From Glandiceps talaboti (Eukaryota > Hemichordata > Enteropneusta > Spengelidae), in NCBI RefSeq assembly GCF_964340395.1, contig NC_135564.1, positions 2,505,501 to 2,569,500 of the forward strand: DNA of 64,000 bases, written 5' to 3'. A program made the translations under genes and the position numbers. Positions 29,520-42,600 of the stretch are shown here, piece by piece. The first letter of the stretch is position 1. The number at the start of each line of letters is the position of its first letter. The notes below the pieces were generated by a model. The model did not search any database and was not told the origin of the DNA. It worked only from the letters and a program-made list of their open reading frames with translations.

Positions 29520-32500
29520 ATGTTTTCTGTATTCAAGAGGAGCAAGGGAAACGCGAAGTTCGACAACACTCCGCCACCCAATTCCCCAACGAGTCCAACA
29601 ATGGATAGCTTGCCAGGTGAGAGCTACAGAAAGATTAGCGACGGAAGTTTACCGTCGCCGACAGAAATCCAGCAACCATTATACGGTCAAAAGACAAACG
29701 ATCGTCCAACAACACAGCCAAAACCAGCACCACGACCCAAACCAAAGCGACAAAATCGGGAGTCGGGTAAACTCGTTGCGTCCGAAAGGGGTACTGCTAG
29801 TAGTTCAAACTCGCTTGTTACGGAAGCCATTAGTTTGCTACAGAGATCGTTATCACAGGAAAATGATAGGGAATTCGAACTTACTGGCGAATTGAACAGA
29901 CTTCGTTTAGAAAATAAACAACTGCAAGATAAATTAGCTACTGTTGATCAAGAGAGGGAACACGAACTACAAAATGGACACGAAGATAGCGAACTGCTGG
30001 GTGAGAACGAGGAATTAAAGAAAAAACTTGCGGGAATGCAGCAACAATTGACCCAAATTCAAGGAATTGCCGGAAAATTAAATGACCAAAACAAACAACT
30101 CTTCGCACGGTAAGTAGTTTCTCTTATTTCACGTAGTTATTTGTGGTCTATGGGGCGTTGCTAGGTCGCATGTTTCCAAATTTAGCGCAAGCAAGGGCGC
30201 CGCTACTTTAAATCACTGGAACGTGTCCCATGCCTAGTATATGATCGCATTATACTCAAAACATAATGGAGTGAACCAGACAGGACGGCCTTGAGATGGT
30301 TGTACATGTACTGGGCAAACAATTTTATTTATTTTTTATTTTGGGGTCGGCAAACGTACAGTTGAACAATATGAAGTAACTTGTTGACTCGCTGCTATTG
30401 TGTATGTATGTACTCTTGTATATTACTGTACAATGTAAATTGTCGGCATCTGGTATATACCAGTTTTGCAATCAAAGTTTAGCGACATAATAAATCTAGT
30501 TCGTATCTTGCATTGTTTTTTTTTAAAAGTTATAAAGTAGCATAAATCACAAACTACATAACTACATTGTTAGCCCTTGTCATTGTTTAAAAATTGATTA
30601 ATAAAAACATACTTCCGTGTAAGATCGGACACCTCTATGTACTATGCACTCTGTGTACAATAGCACTGCTATCTGACTAGTGTGGCCTAGTCCTGCTTGC
30701 TGAAGCCAATATTGACGTTATTATACTAGTATAACAAATGTCAGTGTACAGTGCAAGGCGTTTCGTTCAACACTGGAGGGACGACTTATTCCGTCTGCAA
30801 ACAGGACTAAGTTTGGCCATGTTAGTACCCGCCCCTGTGTACTTCTATTCTATCTGTACATACATACATACATACATACATACATACACACACATACATA
30901 CATACATACATACATGCATGCTGTACGTAGCATATCGCTGGTGACGATGTATTCCGTTGTTAATTAATGACTTGAAAAGTGTACACATAACAAGCAGTCT
31001 AGTCACAAGCCATAAACAACCACTCGACAATGCCGGTCTGTTATTTTTTTGCGTTTATCTTTGGAATAAATTATAGACCAAATTCCTACAATCCTATCAA
31101 CATAAATTAGGTCGAGTTAGATCAATCATTAATTGCATCAGCCGAAATGGTCACTTCTTGCACGTAATAGGTTGATCTATTGTCTGTGAAGTGTTTTGAG
31201 GATAGCAGTGCCAAATGTCAAACATACCATGTACCAAAGCCCCGCAGTGTAAAAGGTCAACTCGGGTCACGAGTTGGAGCGCCCTCAACGAATACAATGT
31301 AGAAATGCAAAAACTCGGGTGTAGCTATGGAAACTTATACATCTGGCACTCTGAGGCATCGTGATCCCGGAGCACTATTTCCAGAGCTAGAAAGACTCAT
31401 TTTCTTTTTAATACTTTATTTTAAAGATATCAAGAAATCACAACGGCCAACGACGAAGAAAAGAATAAGGCAGCTGAAGAACATTCAAAAAGAATTGGGA
31501 ATCTTATTTCAATGTTCTGGCAACTTGAAAATAACGAAAAAAGTAATGCTTTGAAGGAGCTTGGGAGTGATATTGAGACTGGTGAAGGAATTAGCACAGA
31601 TTCAAATGAGTTTCTTAATGATCTGTTTGTGGTAAGTAATTTTAATAATACATACAAGACAAAAACTTAAAATACGGTACATTTTCTCTATAACTTAGAT
31701 AGCCTGTATATCACCAATTCTTCTGCTCGATATACAAATTAAATTCACTTAAAGACTAATCTGGAAGTTGTGCAAACTCTTGGACATTTTAGGTTTTCAG
31801 TGTGTTTTCAACAAATATGTGCTCAGTGTTTTAGTGAAAGAAATTATATAAATTTGAAATTTGTAAACATGATAGTAAATGGTAAACAATATCCAGATAT
31901 ATTTATATCATATACTTGTATTTGCTAATGTTGCCATCTGATGATGCACTAAAAACTCTAGTTAGGGTTTTTGTAATCTGCAGAGGAACTTTGCTTTTGA
32001 GTTTGAAAATTTAAGATCGTAACAAAAAATTGATGTTGCATTTTTTGTCAACTTCAGGTGTCATTTCAACTTGCTAAAGATCACATGGAGAAGTTAAAAA
32101 GTCGATTTGCACACTTATTGTTATACCCAGGATCTCCATCTCAGGAAATGGAATCAACAGTAAGTCTTTCAATAATTTATAATTTGTCAATTTTTGGCAG
32201 CTCCATTTCAACTTTAGTCTATTCACAATGGAGACTCTATCACTAATAATAATCCTCATATTATGATTTAGAATACTTTATTAACCAAAACAACTTAGAA
32301 GCAGGAATGTGTCTCAGCGTTGTTAAACACAAAAAACAACAAAGACAAAACATACACACACACGTACATACATACATACATACATACATCGGTCAGGTAA
32401 CTGGAACCAACAATTTTTTTAGGCCTTATCCTTATCTGTTCGTCTATAAAGTACAGGGTATGAAACTCTTGTAGATTTTACCAACTAATAGCCACTCCTG

Positions 32501-34749
32501 GTAAATTAGTGGAGAATATTCCATCAGCAGACTTTGCCTGCTTATTGCTTTAACAAAAACACATTTTTTTCTGACAGGATGTGAGGGCTGATCCCAGTAT
32601 CTTACCAGAGTCACTCAAGAAAGAGATGTCTGCTTTTTTGAAAGGTAACACAAACTCATGGCCATTGCAAGAACTGGAAATGGTGAGTCATTTATTATTT
32701 ACATCATATCTTCAAAGAACATTTGTAAAATGTTATTACATTGGTTGATGAAGACATGGCCAGCTCTAAATTGACCAATCAGTAAACAGCTTTTCATTTG
32801 CATCTAACAACTGCTTAGCCAACATTAACCATACCAAGATTAAGGAGGTAACAATTAGATATTATTCCCCAATATTTTTCTTCATTCAGCCAAGGAAAAT
32901 ACGAGTGACCTGAGGGGCCTTTTGTCAATGCGAGTCAAAAGAGGAGTAGTGACAACCCTTAGGTCACAAGTATTTTCCGACTGAATGAAAAAAAATATTG
33001 TAGAATAACATGATTATACTGGTGCCAGTAATATCAAAGAAAATCAGGGAAAGTAATGGCAATTTTTAATGTTTTGGTTCATATTTCGAACACAGCAGAA
33101 CAAATGACGTACAGATACGTTGCCGTGAAATAGATGTGCATTGTTATGACATAGAATGACCAGAGTATATATTCCATATTTTTTGTTGAACCTAGCTCAT
33201 GCACGGTATAATTGAACTAATGTCATACTTGTACAATTATTCCCAAATAATAAACCAATTTACTGACAAAATGATGGAAACTTTTCATATGCACATCCTA
33301 ACATTATTTTCCACGAGAATATAATATATTCTAACGTCTAATAAGTTTTTTGTATAAAAATGATAAAATTAACAGAAACCTCAAAAAAAATTGTTTCTAT
33401 ATTTCCAAATGCTGTCTTTTGACTTTAAACAGTTTTTTTAAGCAAATAAAGAGACACTTGTATAAAGGAATTCATGATATTATTGGATTTGAAATTGATG
33501 AAACTTGCCGTAGAAAAGAATTCCTTTATTTTCTCAAACCATGAGGCTTTGATTTGAGTACAGATACAGTGATTTGAGTACAGATACAGTGATTTGAGTT
33601 CAGATACAGTGATTTCAACAATAAAATAAACAGTGATATTTTCAATAAGGAAGTAATTATTGGTGACTTCTTTAGTAGGATTGCAGAAGGGGAAGTTTGT
33701 ACGACGTGTAAATCATTTGTCATGGTAAAAGGGAAGGGATATCAAATTGACATTTCCTTGTTTCCATGACAACTAATGTGTCATTGTTGTTTCATGACAT
33801 TACGTTTAGAATGCAGTATTGAATTTTTAAATTTAGTGTAAAGTTTATGTGTCGAAACCATCAATGACAATAGTAGTATAAAGGAATGTACTATGAAGAA
33901 AGAGGTTGTATGTCTTTGACAACTAATAGCTAATCTAAGGAGTACAAAGGATGGCTTGACCCTTATCTTGACTAGTCTAGTACACCAGCAAGCTTTTCAA
34001 GAAATTGTATACCATTTTACTCATATTTTATTTATTAACATACCCTACAATATTCTGAAATTCTCATGAAATTTAGTTTTATTTATTAATATACCCTACA
34101 ATATTCTGAAATTCTCTTGACATCTAGTTTTATTGCTTGTATTTCTTGTCATTCAGAAAACTTACAAAAACTTGTCAACAAATCTGACTCAAATTTTTTG
34201 TCTTTTTCCAGAATTTAAATGGTAGCTAGTGTTTTCTTCTTTTAAAAAAACAAACAAACCAGGCCTATTTTTTGTGTAATGATCGGAAAATATCGAACTT
34301 AATATCTGTTGCCATACTTTGATAAAACATAACTCAGTTACATCTATAGGTTTGTAATGCCCCCCCCCCATGTCAAAGGTCATATGAATATATAATATGT
34401 GAAGTACACAGGGATCTTGACCTAGTACTTCTTTCTTTCTTTTTACCAGGGAATTATGGATTGGATTGAAGAAGAGTTTAGTTCCAATCTCACAGAAAAT
34501 GACATCATGAAAAAATACATCAGTTGTTGTTGTAGGGTGTCATGGCAACTGAACATTGAGTTTCCTCCACTTGTCATTGAAGCTGACGCCCGTTGCTATG
34601 ACAACGACAAACACCAACCTGATGTCTCATGTAGACTTCAACAAACTCCAGACAATGGGACTGAAATAGGTCATTTTGTTTGGCCTGTCTTGCTTGAAAA
34701 GAACGATGGTAAAGTTCTCAAGAAAGGAATTGTGATACTGAAGTCGTAG
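29520..34749 (+). CDS. Coiled-coil protein with MIEAP-like C-terminal domain (5 exons)
   Basis: Exons 29520-30109, 31427-31631, 32058-32159, 32578-32682 and 34450-34749 join with consistent phases and GT-AG borders to a 433-residue protein. Order: basic Pro-rich disordered N-terminus (MFSVFKRSKG...PKPAPRPKPKRQ, about 1-90), a long Glu/Lys/Gln coiled coil (about 95-235), a helical linker, and a C-terminal domain (about 325-433) with the pattern CCRVSWQLNIEFPPLV ... GHFVWPVLLE...KKGIVIL. That arrangement (Cys/Trp, a PPL turn, then VWP and KG) resembles the C-terminal domain of mitochondria-eating protein (MIEAP/SPATA18), common and expanded in marine invertebrates. MIEAP acts in mitochondrial quality control, but function here is only inferred. 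The ATG at 29520 is the first in frame; an upstream UTR exon is likely. An AATAAA near 35848 could end the transcript. Confidence 0.8.
30856..30921. repeat. (TACA)n microsatellite, intron 1 of the MIEAP-like gene
   Basis: About 66 bp of TACA units with a short CA interruption. A second, shorter TACA tract lies at about 32351-32389 in intron 3. Confidence 0.97.
32860..33215 (-). mobile_element. Interspersed repeat family C, copy 2 (inverted)
   Basis: Reverse-orientation member of the family at 14030 and 44280. The hairpin end (ATTCCCCAATATTTTTCTTC ... AAAAATATTGTAGAATAAC) comes first here, then the inverted body with GACATAGAATGACCAGAG. It lies in intron 4 of the MIEAP-like gene. Confidence 0.75.
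33551..33615. repeat. 20-bp tandem repeat, about 3.2 copies
   Basis: Unit GATTTGAGTACAGATACAGT repeated from 33551 with a single base change in the third unit; lies in intron 4 of the MIEAP-like gene. Confidence 0.95.
34026..34135. repeat. 51-bp tandem duplication
   Basis: Two units (TTTTATTTATTAACATACCC...) starting at 34026 and 34077, with the start of a third at 34128; in intron 4 of the MIEAP-like gene. Confidence 0.9.
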
Positions 34750-36632
34750 GAGGTTGGAACTTGAAAGATTTATCAGGATTGGTTAGCTAATGGTGACTGT
34801 ATAGCCAATCACTGGTTAATGTACATATCTTCAAATAGGGTGCGACTTAATGCTAGCTTTCTGATTGGACAACATTACCATATCTATATATAGCCCAAGC
34901 TGTCCAGTCAACCAATTGCAACACTTGTCCAAGTAATGCGCGATTTAAGTCTTGCTTAAATTTTCTTTGTGTTAAGACTTATTCTGATTGGTCAATATCA
35001 TAACATCAGCAATATTTAGTGTCCATTTCACCAATCACAGACCTGTACCTGTAACTGTATTCTGTCATGCAGTTGCTGTACCTGTCTCATTGTATGATTT
35101 CATCAAATTAGAGATATACAATGTACACAAAATAGGACTGTACAAGATATCCTTAGTGTTGATTGGCTGATACATATGTACACCTGTACAGTGACCAATC
35201 AGAAACAGGGATCTTAGTTATAGATGACAATGTGAACCATGAAACAAAAACAGCATTACACATATTTCTCAAGAACTTTCCAAGATATACTGTGAACATT
35301 TTGGCGTTATGTTTGTCTAGAAATAGATATTTCAATTGCAGAAGGAAATATCACATCAAAAACAAGTTCTATTGTACACAAAATTCTACAGTAATATGTT
35401 GTTTCTCTAAAAAACATATTGGAATTATTTCAATTTTGGACAGAAAACCAAATGCAGGGAATTCATATGGACAACACCAATGGTACATTACATGTTCAGT
35501 CATATTAGTGTCATACAAACTTTTCACTTCCAACACGCACAGTTTTAGAAAGCTGTGTCTAAAGCTTTCTTCCATTCACTGAGGATTTCATGAGCAGACT
35601 GCATAGTAATTACTTCAGTCTGTTGAATCAATGAAGTCCTTGGTGAAAGGACGAACTTTAGACATGGTTTTCTAAAACTGTTTGTTGGAAATTGAAAAGT
35701 TTATGATACATTAATATGGCTACTAAATACCACACAGTTAAGAATTTTCAGTTATATGTTTTATTTTCATTTTTGAGGAAAATAATGTACATTTCAGATT
35801 TACAATTCATCAATTATACAGGTTGAATAGGGAGGCTTATTACACGCAATAAAAATGTGTTTGAAAAACAAAAGCAATATCGTGTGGCTATTGAGAATAA
35901 GTAAATATATAAAGAATTATTTCTACAAGATATACATTTGTGATATTTGAATGTAATGAAATTCTTGTGATAATAATACAATCTACACACGATGCAAAAT
36001 TAAATTTCAAAATTTTCTCAAAAAAGTCAACAACATATCCACACATATTTACTGGATAGATTGCAATGTTTATATTTTTGTTAGGCAACTTTAAAGAAGG
36101 GATACAAACTGAAAAAAAGAAGTACACAGATTTGTATTCTGGAGATTGTAAAAATGGATAGTTTTAAACTATTGGACGGTAAGTTTCCTTATTCATGCAT
36201 TATACAGACAGTTGGGTTATAAATATAGCGAGACAAAAATAATTTACAGCAGTCTTTTTGTTCATGGCTTGGTTAAAACTTTGAAAGGTCTGAGACTCAT
36301 CATGATCTACAGTGTGAGGGCGCTGTGATATCCCATCAATTGTCACTGTGAAATAGACATTGATCAGGTATGAAAAGAAAGTCTATGTAAATTCCATCAA
36401 GGCTGGATTTTTGAAATCAGGAATAATTCTATCCCTGGGACGGATCTGAGTGTTCAATATATCACACATAAATGTAACACTCAATGTTCAAAATGTCTCC
36501 AAAAATATCATTACACTGTATTAAGTAGTTTGTAATAGTTTATCACAACACAAATAGTGATAGTCAAATTACATATGAAAAAAATTATTTACAAGTCCGT
36601 CAGAAAATCCCACACGTGTGAAAATTGTCAGT
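34750..36632. other. 3' UTRs and spacer between convergent genes
   Basis: The MIEAP-like gene (+) ends at 34749 and the dynein gene (-) ends at 36633, so this 1.9 kb holds both 3' ends. The 139-codon frame at 35163-35582 looks like UTR, not a gene. The first 450 bp carry eight GATTGG/CCAATY motifs in alternating orientation (34777-35200). Confidence 0.6.
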
Positions 36633-39600
36633 TTATTCATTCAGTTGACACAGCAATGCTGTTCCCATGGAAATCCAATAGTTTTGTGGTTTGGGTGATG
36701 GCAAATGGACAGCAACAACAAAGTTAGTGGAATGACCTGGAAAGGAAATGATCAACAGAAATTATTCACAAATTACAGGGTATAGTTCTTACAATGTACA
36801 AGTTGAATCATAAAGTTCATTTCTCAGAATATTAGCCAATCAAAAGTATGGTTAAAGAAAGCATGTAGATTGACCAATCTTGTTACATGGTCTGTATTGT
36901 GTGCATTAGTTCACAAATCTGTGAAATACTAAACATTGCATATTGGCTAGTACAGGACTAGAAGTGGGAATATTGAGTAGAAAAACTAGCCTTCCATTTC
37001 AAACTGGAACCAACTACAGTGAACTAACTCATGGTTTTTGGGTAAGTCGTATGTGTCAATTTGGCTTCCATTTTACCTCAGTTTTTGTATTGTTTTCTTT
37101 CATTTATGTGTAGTCAGTTATTGTATCTATTACTGCACACTTAAAATAACTGCATTCATTCTATGATTTCAAATATATAATTAGCAATTTGATAAGTAAC
37201 AACCGTTGATAGTCATGGGTGTTCTGATGAACTTCAACACTCGTGACTAACTCAGCAAAAAATCTCTGTATAATGTATTTTACGAAGACCCAAGGATGGT
37301 TTGTGTTACTATCATAGAAAGTCAGTCACTACACTATATGCATATATTCTTGTAGTCAACAACTTTGTTTACCTGTAGTGGAGAGGACACCAGCACGTAA
37401 TCCAGTCTTGTAGAGTGGACTGATATAATCCGACTTATCAGGAGTGAAATTCATTTTAGGTTGCATGTGCATAACTGGTAACGGTGGGTTCATTTCACCC
37501 GAATAAGCATCTGCCAACATCATGTTCTCGTCATCCCAACGCCCACAATCCATAAAAAGTCCATGTACAAGTACACCATCGTCTGGACTAGAAATCTGTA
37601 GGTAGGATTGAACTTTTTATTAGTCGATAAAGTTTTGTCATTTGGTGTTATTAATTACACACGTTAGAACAAACCAACAACATTCAAGCCACAATTCTGT
37701 CAGTGGCTTACTTTGAATTTGTTAAGGTGTTTAATATCAGTGTTACCATGGTTACTGAGTGCAAAGTGCTGAGTGAGTATTAAAAGTATGGTCAGTGCAT
37801 CATTTCAAATATATATCACACAACAACATACACGGTTACAAAAAAATAGCCATTAAAACTGAAGAGATCAATCCACTTAATGTATCTCTGTATGTATGGG
37901 GTTGGTTATGTCAAAGGTCATCCCCTCCCATGCTCCCTGATCATGCTACTAAACTCTAAAAACCTACTTATTGCATTGTTGGTTGGCAACAAAATGTACT
38001 ACCTTTACCGATGTCAGTTGAAACTCTGATGCCTCCAAAGTCAAAACAATGTTACTGGGGGGAGGGTGGGGGCTACTCCCCTTATTTGAGTATACGTATA
38101 TGTGCCGCCCTTTGAGGGGGCGTGTTTTTTTTTGAGCTGGTCTAAAATGGGGTCCATCGTCCGGTACCAAATCACAACTGCGATTAATTGCCCCAAAATG
38201 TTGCCTCATAAGGAAAATGAATTGAGGTCTAAACTTTAATGATCTAAAATAGGATATTGATTTTTGGTCAAAGTAGGTCCTGGGGTTTCCAGCACTAGCC
38301 ACTGGTAACACCCCTTTTCATAGAGCAGGCCGGTGAGGTCAGAGCGACACAATGTAACTTACAGTCTAGTCCCCTACATTCATAAACACTGTGTATACAA
38401 CACACATGTATGTTGTTTTGATATACAATTTATGGATAGTGTTGGTTTTTGTTTATTTCATAGAATGCTAAATCTAAGGAAACTATTTGATTGAACCGTT
38501 CATAAATTAGCTTCAAGACCCAAGGCAGTGTTAGTTTCCATTGTAGAAGATTTTATAATGATCTCAACAGAATCTTTGAGGAGAAGGTTATATTGATAAC
38601 TTTGGGGTGGAGGAAATCTGATGTAGGAATATGACTTGACTACTTGATTTACCTCTATGTCTGTCATATATTGTTCCGAGTGCGAGTGCTTTTTCGTTTG
38701 GAAAGGCACTCACTCTCGGAAAAACAAATAACAATATATGAAGGAAATAGTAGTAAATAAAGCAATCAAGTCATATTCCCACTTTTGGGGTGGGGGTAAA
38801 ATATTGGTATGTAAATGAACCATAATAATAGTGAAATGGATAGTACAATACACACACAAAAAGTTGATGTCATTTACAAGTAAAACAAATGAGTACGTAT
38901 TTTTTTCTTTTTGTAAAGTTTGAAAGTGATTACAACTAAAATCTTAATCTTGACATAAATTAGGCAAAATACACACTATTATAAAGATTTCATAATAATC
39001 AAATACTTCCACCACCACCACTACCAACAGTCAATCTGTTTCCATGACAACCTTCACCACCAAACAGTAAAAAAACCACCATGCAACCCCTTTTACCATA
39101 ATCACCCACATGTCACAAACCTTGAGTTTAAGATACATCAATCCAACAGAAAACTTAAAACGTGATTATAGATATCTTAGCTATGAGTAAAACAACACCA
39201 TTATCAAGGGCCTGATGATTTTTATAGTGAATGAATGAATCATGCTACCCCATGGTACACATACATTTCATGCATGAAAATATCACCCTTAAGGTTCACT
39301 TTTGGATAATAGGTTCCCATATTTCTATTTTGGCATGTTTACATGCTGTAAGTAAATACACACTAATCTATAACACACTGTATGGGAAGTCTTCTGTGGT
39401 GTATACTACATTGGTAAGTTTGAAACCACAAACACAATAATGTTTTTATTTTCTTTTTTCTTTTTTTTTTAGATGAAAACACACATCACACAAATACAAA
39501 CGTTAGTTGAGTGGTTAGGTTATTTGCTGTTTAGCAATATGGTGCTTGTTCACACTTGGCATGCACAGCAGGGGTGAGTGGTTTGGTTGTAGATTACCGA

Positions 39601-42600
39601 TGTGTTACCGGTCTACACAGGTCATATACTCACGTTGCGATCTAATTCACATTCAACCGTACTGAAACTAGAGCTAGGTCTATCTTTATCTGATCCTTTC
39701 TTTCGATTCTATAACAGTAGTGTAGTGACAGGAAGGAAATGGCAAAAGATACCAGGTGAGATGAAGGTCAGGGGTCAAGGCTCGGTGAGTTGTGTCAAAG
39801 ATGGCAAGGGAAAGCAATACATGGCTGTGAAACTGTGCATTCATGCGACTATGGAGACTGTACACTGTCCACAGATCTGAGGTATATACTATAAATACTG
39901 CATTTTCTTGATGTAATGATCAAAGTGTTGTTGTTGAGAAAAACCTGATAGTTTATGATAAACTTGGTGTGTCAATTACCAAAAGCACAGATTTTAGGTT
40001 AATACTGCTATATGACATCACAATGTTGACTGTTTCTATCCCGGTAGAAATCCTTGTGGAGTCATTGTGTCTTTCATAGCTATAAAAGTCTGCCTCAAAG
40101 TATTTATCTCTTAGATCTGATGGTAGTGTACAGTCAACACATCATCTGATAGCCATCAGTGGTCTATATGTTGTATTCCTATAGCTGTCGTGCTAGCAAG
40201 CTAACATAGACCATGTCTTGAGATATACTGATCAACCTGTAATCCAAATGAGTTAGAAACAACAAAACACATATCACAGTCCTTGGACTATGCACAGACA
40301 GACACGCTACTATCAAACCCTGGTAGAAGTGCTAATGTACATACATACATAGTAACCGCCCTCAGATCATTTCACTAGACTAAAGTTACTGAATGCCTGC
40401 AGTGTTTGTCTGACACTCTCTATCTACCCATATGTTTGAATACATCTGTTTTCTCTTACGCACTTTCAACTTATCTAGTATGTATTTTATCATTACCTTA
40501 TGCATGGGTAATAAATTCCTGTAATGCCCTCTCCTATACATGTATCCATATCTATACCTCCTGTAATGTTTATTGGTCTCACCTGATTCTTTTCTAAACT
40601 ACCTACACAATTTGAAAACATTATTACCTTATACTACAAAGGGTAATAAATTCCTGTACTGACCTGTTACATCAGTTAGAGTAAACCTATACTCACCTGT
40701 TTCTTCCAGTCTACACTAGACCTGTCTAGCATAATAACTAATATATAACCTACCATACAACATGACATCTACTGTCTACCTATACCTAATCTACTTACGT
40801 CATTTTCTAGATAAAAATGTCTACAAAAGCAGTGTGAACTCTCAACAGTTTCTGTCTCTGTATCTGTCTTTTCTTCCCTATCCTTTTTCTTCTTCTAGTA
40901 TTAGAAATAAATGATAATGGGATGAGTTGAACAATCTGAATAGCTTGACATGTATACCATACATACATAATTATACACACACAACCACATCAATATATAT
41001 AGAATACATTGGAAAACACTGTTCAGAAATTAACAATACATTAACAATGAAATAAATGTACACTAGATTTGTTTTGTTACTTTCTTCACTTGATTCCTAT
41101 ATATCAAAATTCATTTAAATACGTTTTGAAAACATTGCTGTCAGTTGTCGGCAAAACTGTATACACATGTAGTTGCAGCAATCACAGTGATCCAAAATAT
41201 GTTTTCCATTAACTTCATTTTCTTACAACATGTATAATGAAAAATGAACAAAAATAAAAAATTGATATCTGAAAATATCTTGTAGACTTTATATCCATCA
41301 AAATATCATCAGAATGAGATGAAACATTCTGCAATGTTCAAATGACTCTTAAACGAGATTGGTAAATAGATTCCTTTAAATGAAATTTCCTGCTAAAAAA
41401 TACATTTTGAGTTTAAAAAAAAAGAAACTATTAACATGGAGACTTGCTTACCTCTTTATCGACCTCCATGGTTTCACCAAATCCTAAATGTTGTTGTTGT
41501 ACAGCCACTTCATTCTGATCTCTATAATGTGGTAGCACATGGAAATGGAAACTCAAAGCATCGATAGGGTAGTCATATTTACGGGCATGGTTCTGTAGTG
41601 TACCAGTCAGGAAACCTGAAAAGGTAAATAGTCAGTAATTCAAAATGTGTATTTCACATCGTTTAGTAATCACATACAGATAAAAATGAACTTATGAATT
41701 TTCAAAAACTATGCTAGCTAGCCATATACATTGACATAGAGTTTTTGCTCAAAATGTCCGTTATTGACGTTCCTCCACAAAAGACTGATTTTATGTTTCA
41801 CATCCAAAATTTCTGTCTCTATTGCTACACTTTAAATGATAACTAAAAATCAACTAACACACACCTACAATCTACATAATGAACTATTCCTTTGTGAAGA
41901 ATTTTAGGGGTGTTTTTTTTTACCTTGTGGGAAGTAAAATCCTGACAGCCAGAATGACTTGGGTGCTCCATGTGTGATCCAATGCTGGTAGGAAAGACAA
42001 CACAAAAGATCAGTTTGTACTCCAATGAGATTTCAGGAAAAAATGAAATCAACTGTTTGATATTAATATCTTATAACTGATCATATTTTGTTGCTTTACA
42101 CTGTAAATATTATTATCTGTTTATTTACCCCAAAATAAATATAAAAGTGGGTAAATAGGGAGTCAGGAAATAGCTTACAGCTAGTCTGGACCTGTCCCCT
42201 CACATATTTATATACAGAAATTCACAGCAAGGTACTCAATATGACTAAAAATATATAATGTATTATGTACACATGATTACAATTACAAATATACTGTTGA
42301 TGTGTTATACTGTGCCAGTATTATTGGGTTGTTTTGATACAATGTCCTAGATACTTACATTGATGAATCCTACTCTAAGAACCAAATCTTTAACCCATCC
42401 AGCAAGTGGTTTGAGTGAAGGGTAAGCTGCTTTAGCCCACAAATCAGGAACCTGGTTGTTAAGGAAACTGGTGTACACTCTTTCTAACTCTTCAGACATG
42501 ACTACCAGACCCTTGATAGCTTTCTTGATTGTATTCAGAGAACTCTGTACAGGGGATAAATTGAAAATCAATTTTAATCAATTCACCAATAATTCACCTT

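Noticed and set aside
33760-33773. X-box-like GTTTCCATGACAAC in intron 4 of the MIEAP-like gene
   Set aside because: A good match, but isolated, far from the start codon and in a repeat-rich intron; not enough to claim RFX control of this gene.
35163-35582. 139-codon plus-strand frame after the MIEAP-like gene
   Set aside because: Overlaps the CCAAT/ATTGG motif array and an opposite-strand frame; no domain. Best read as 3' UTR or spacer.
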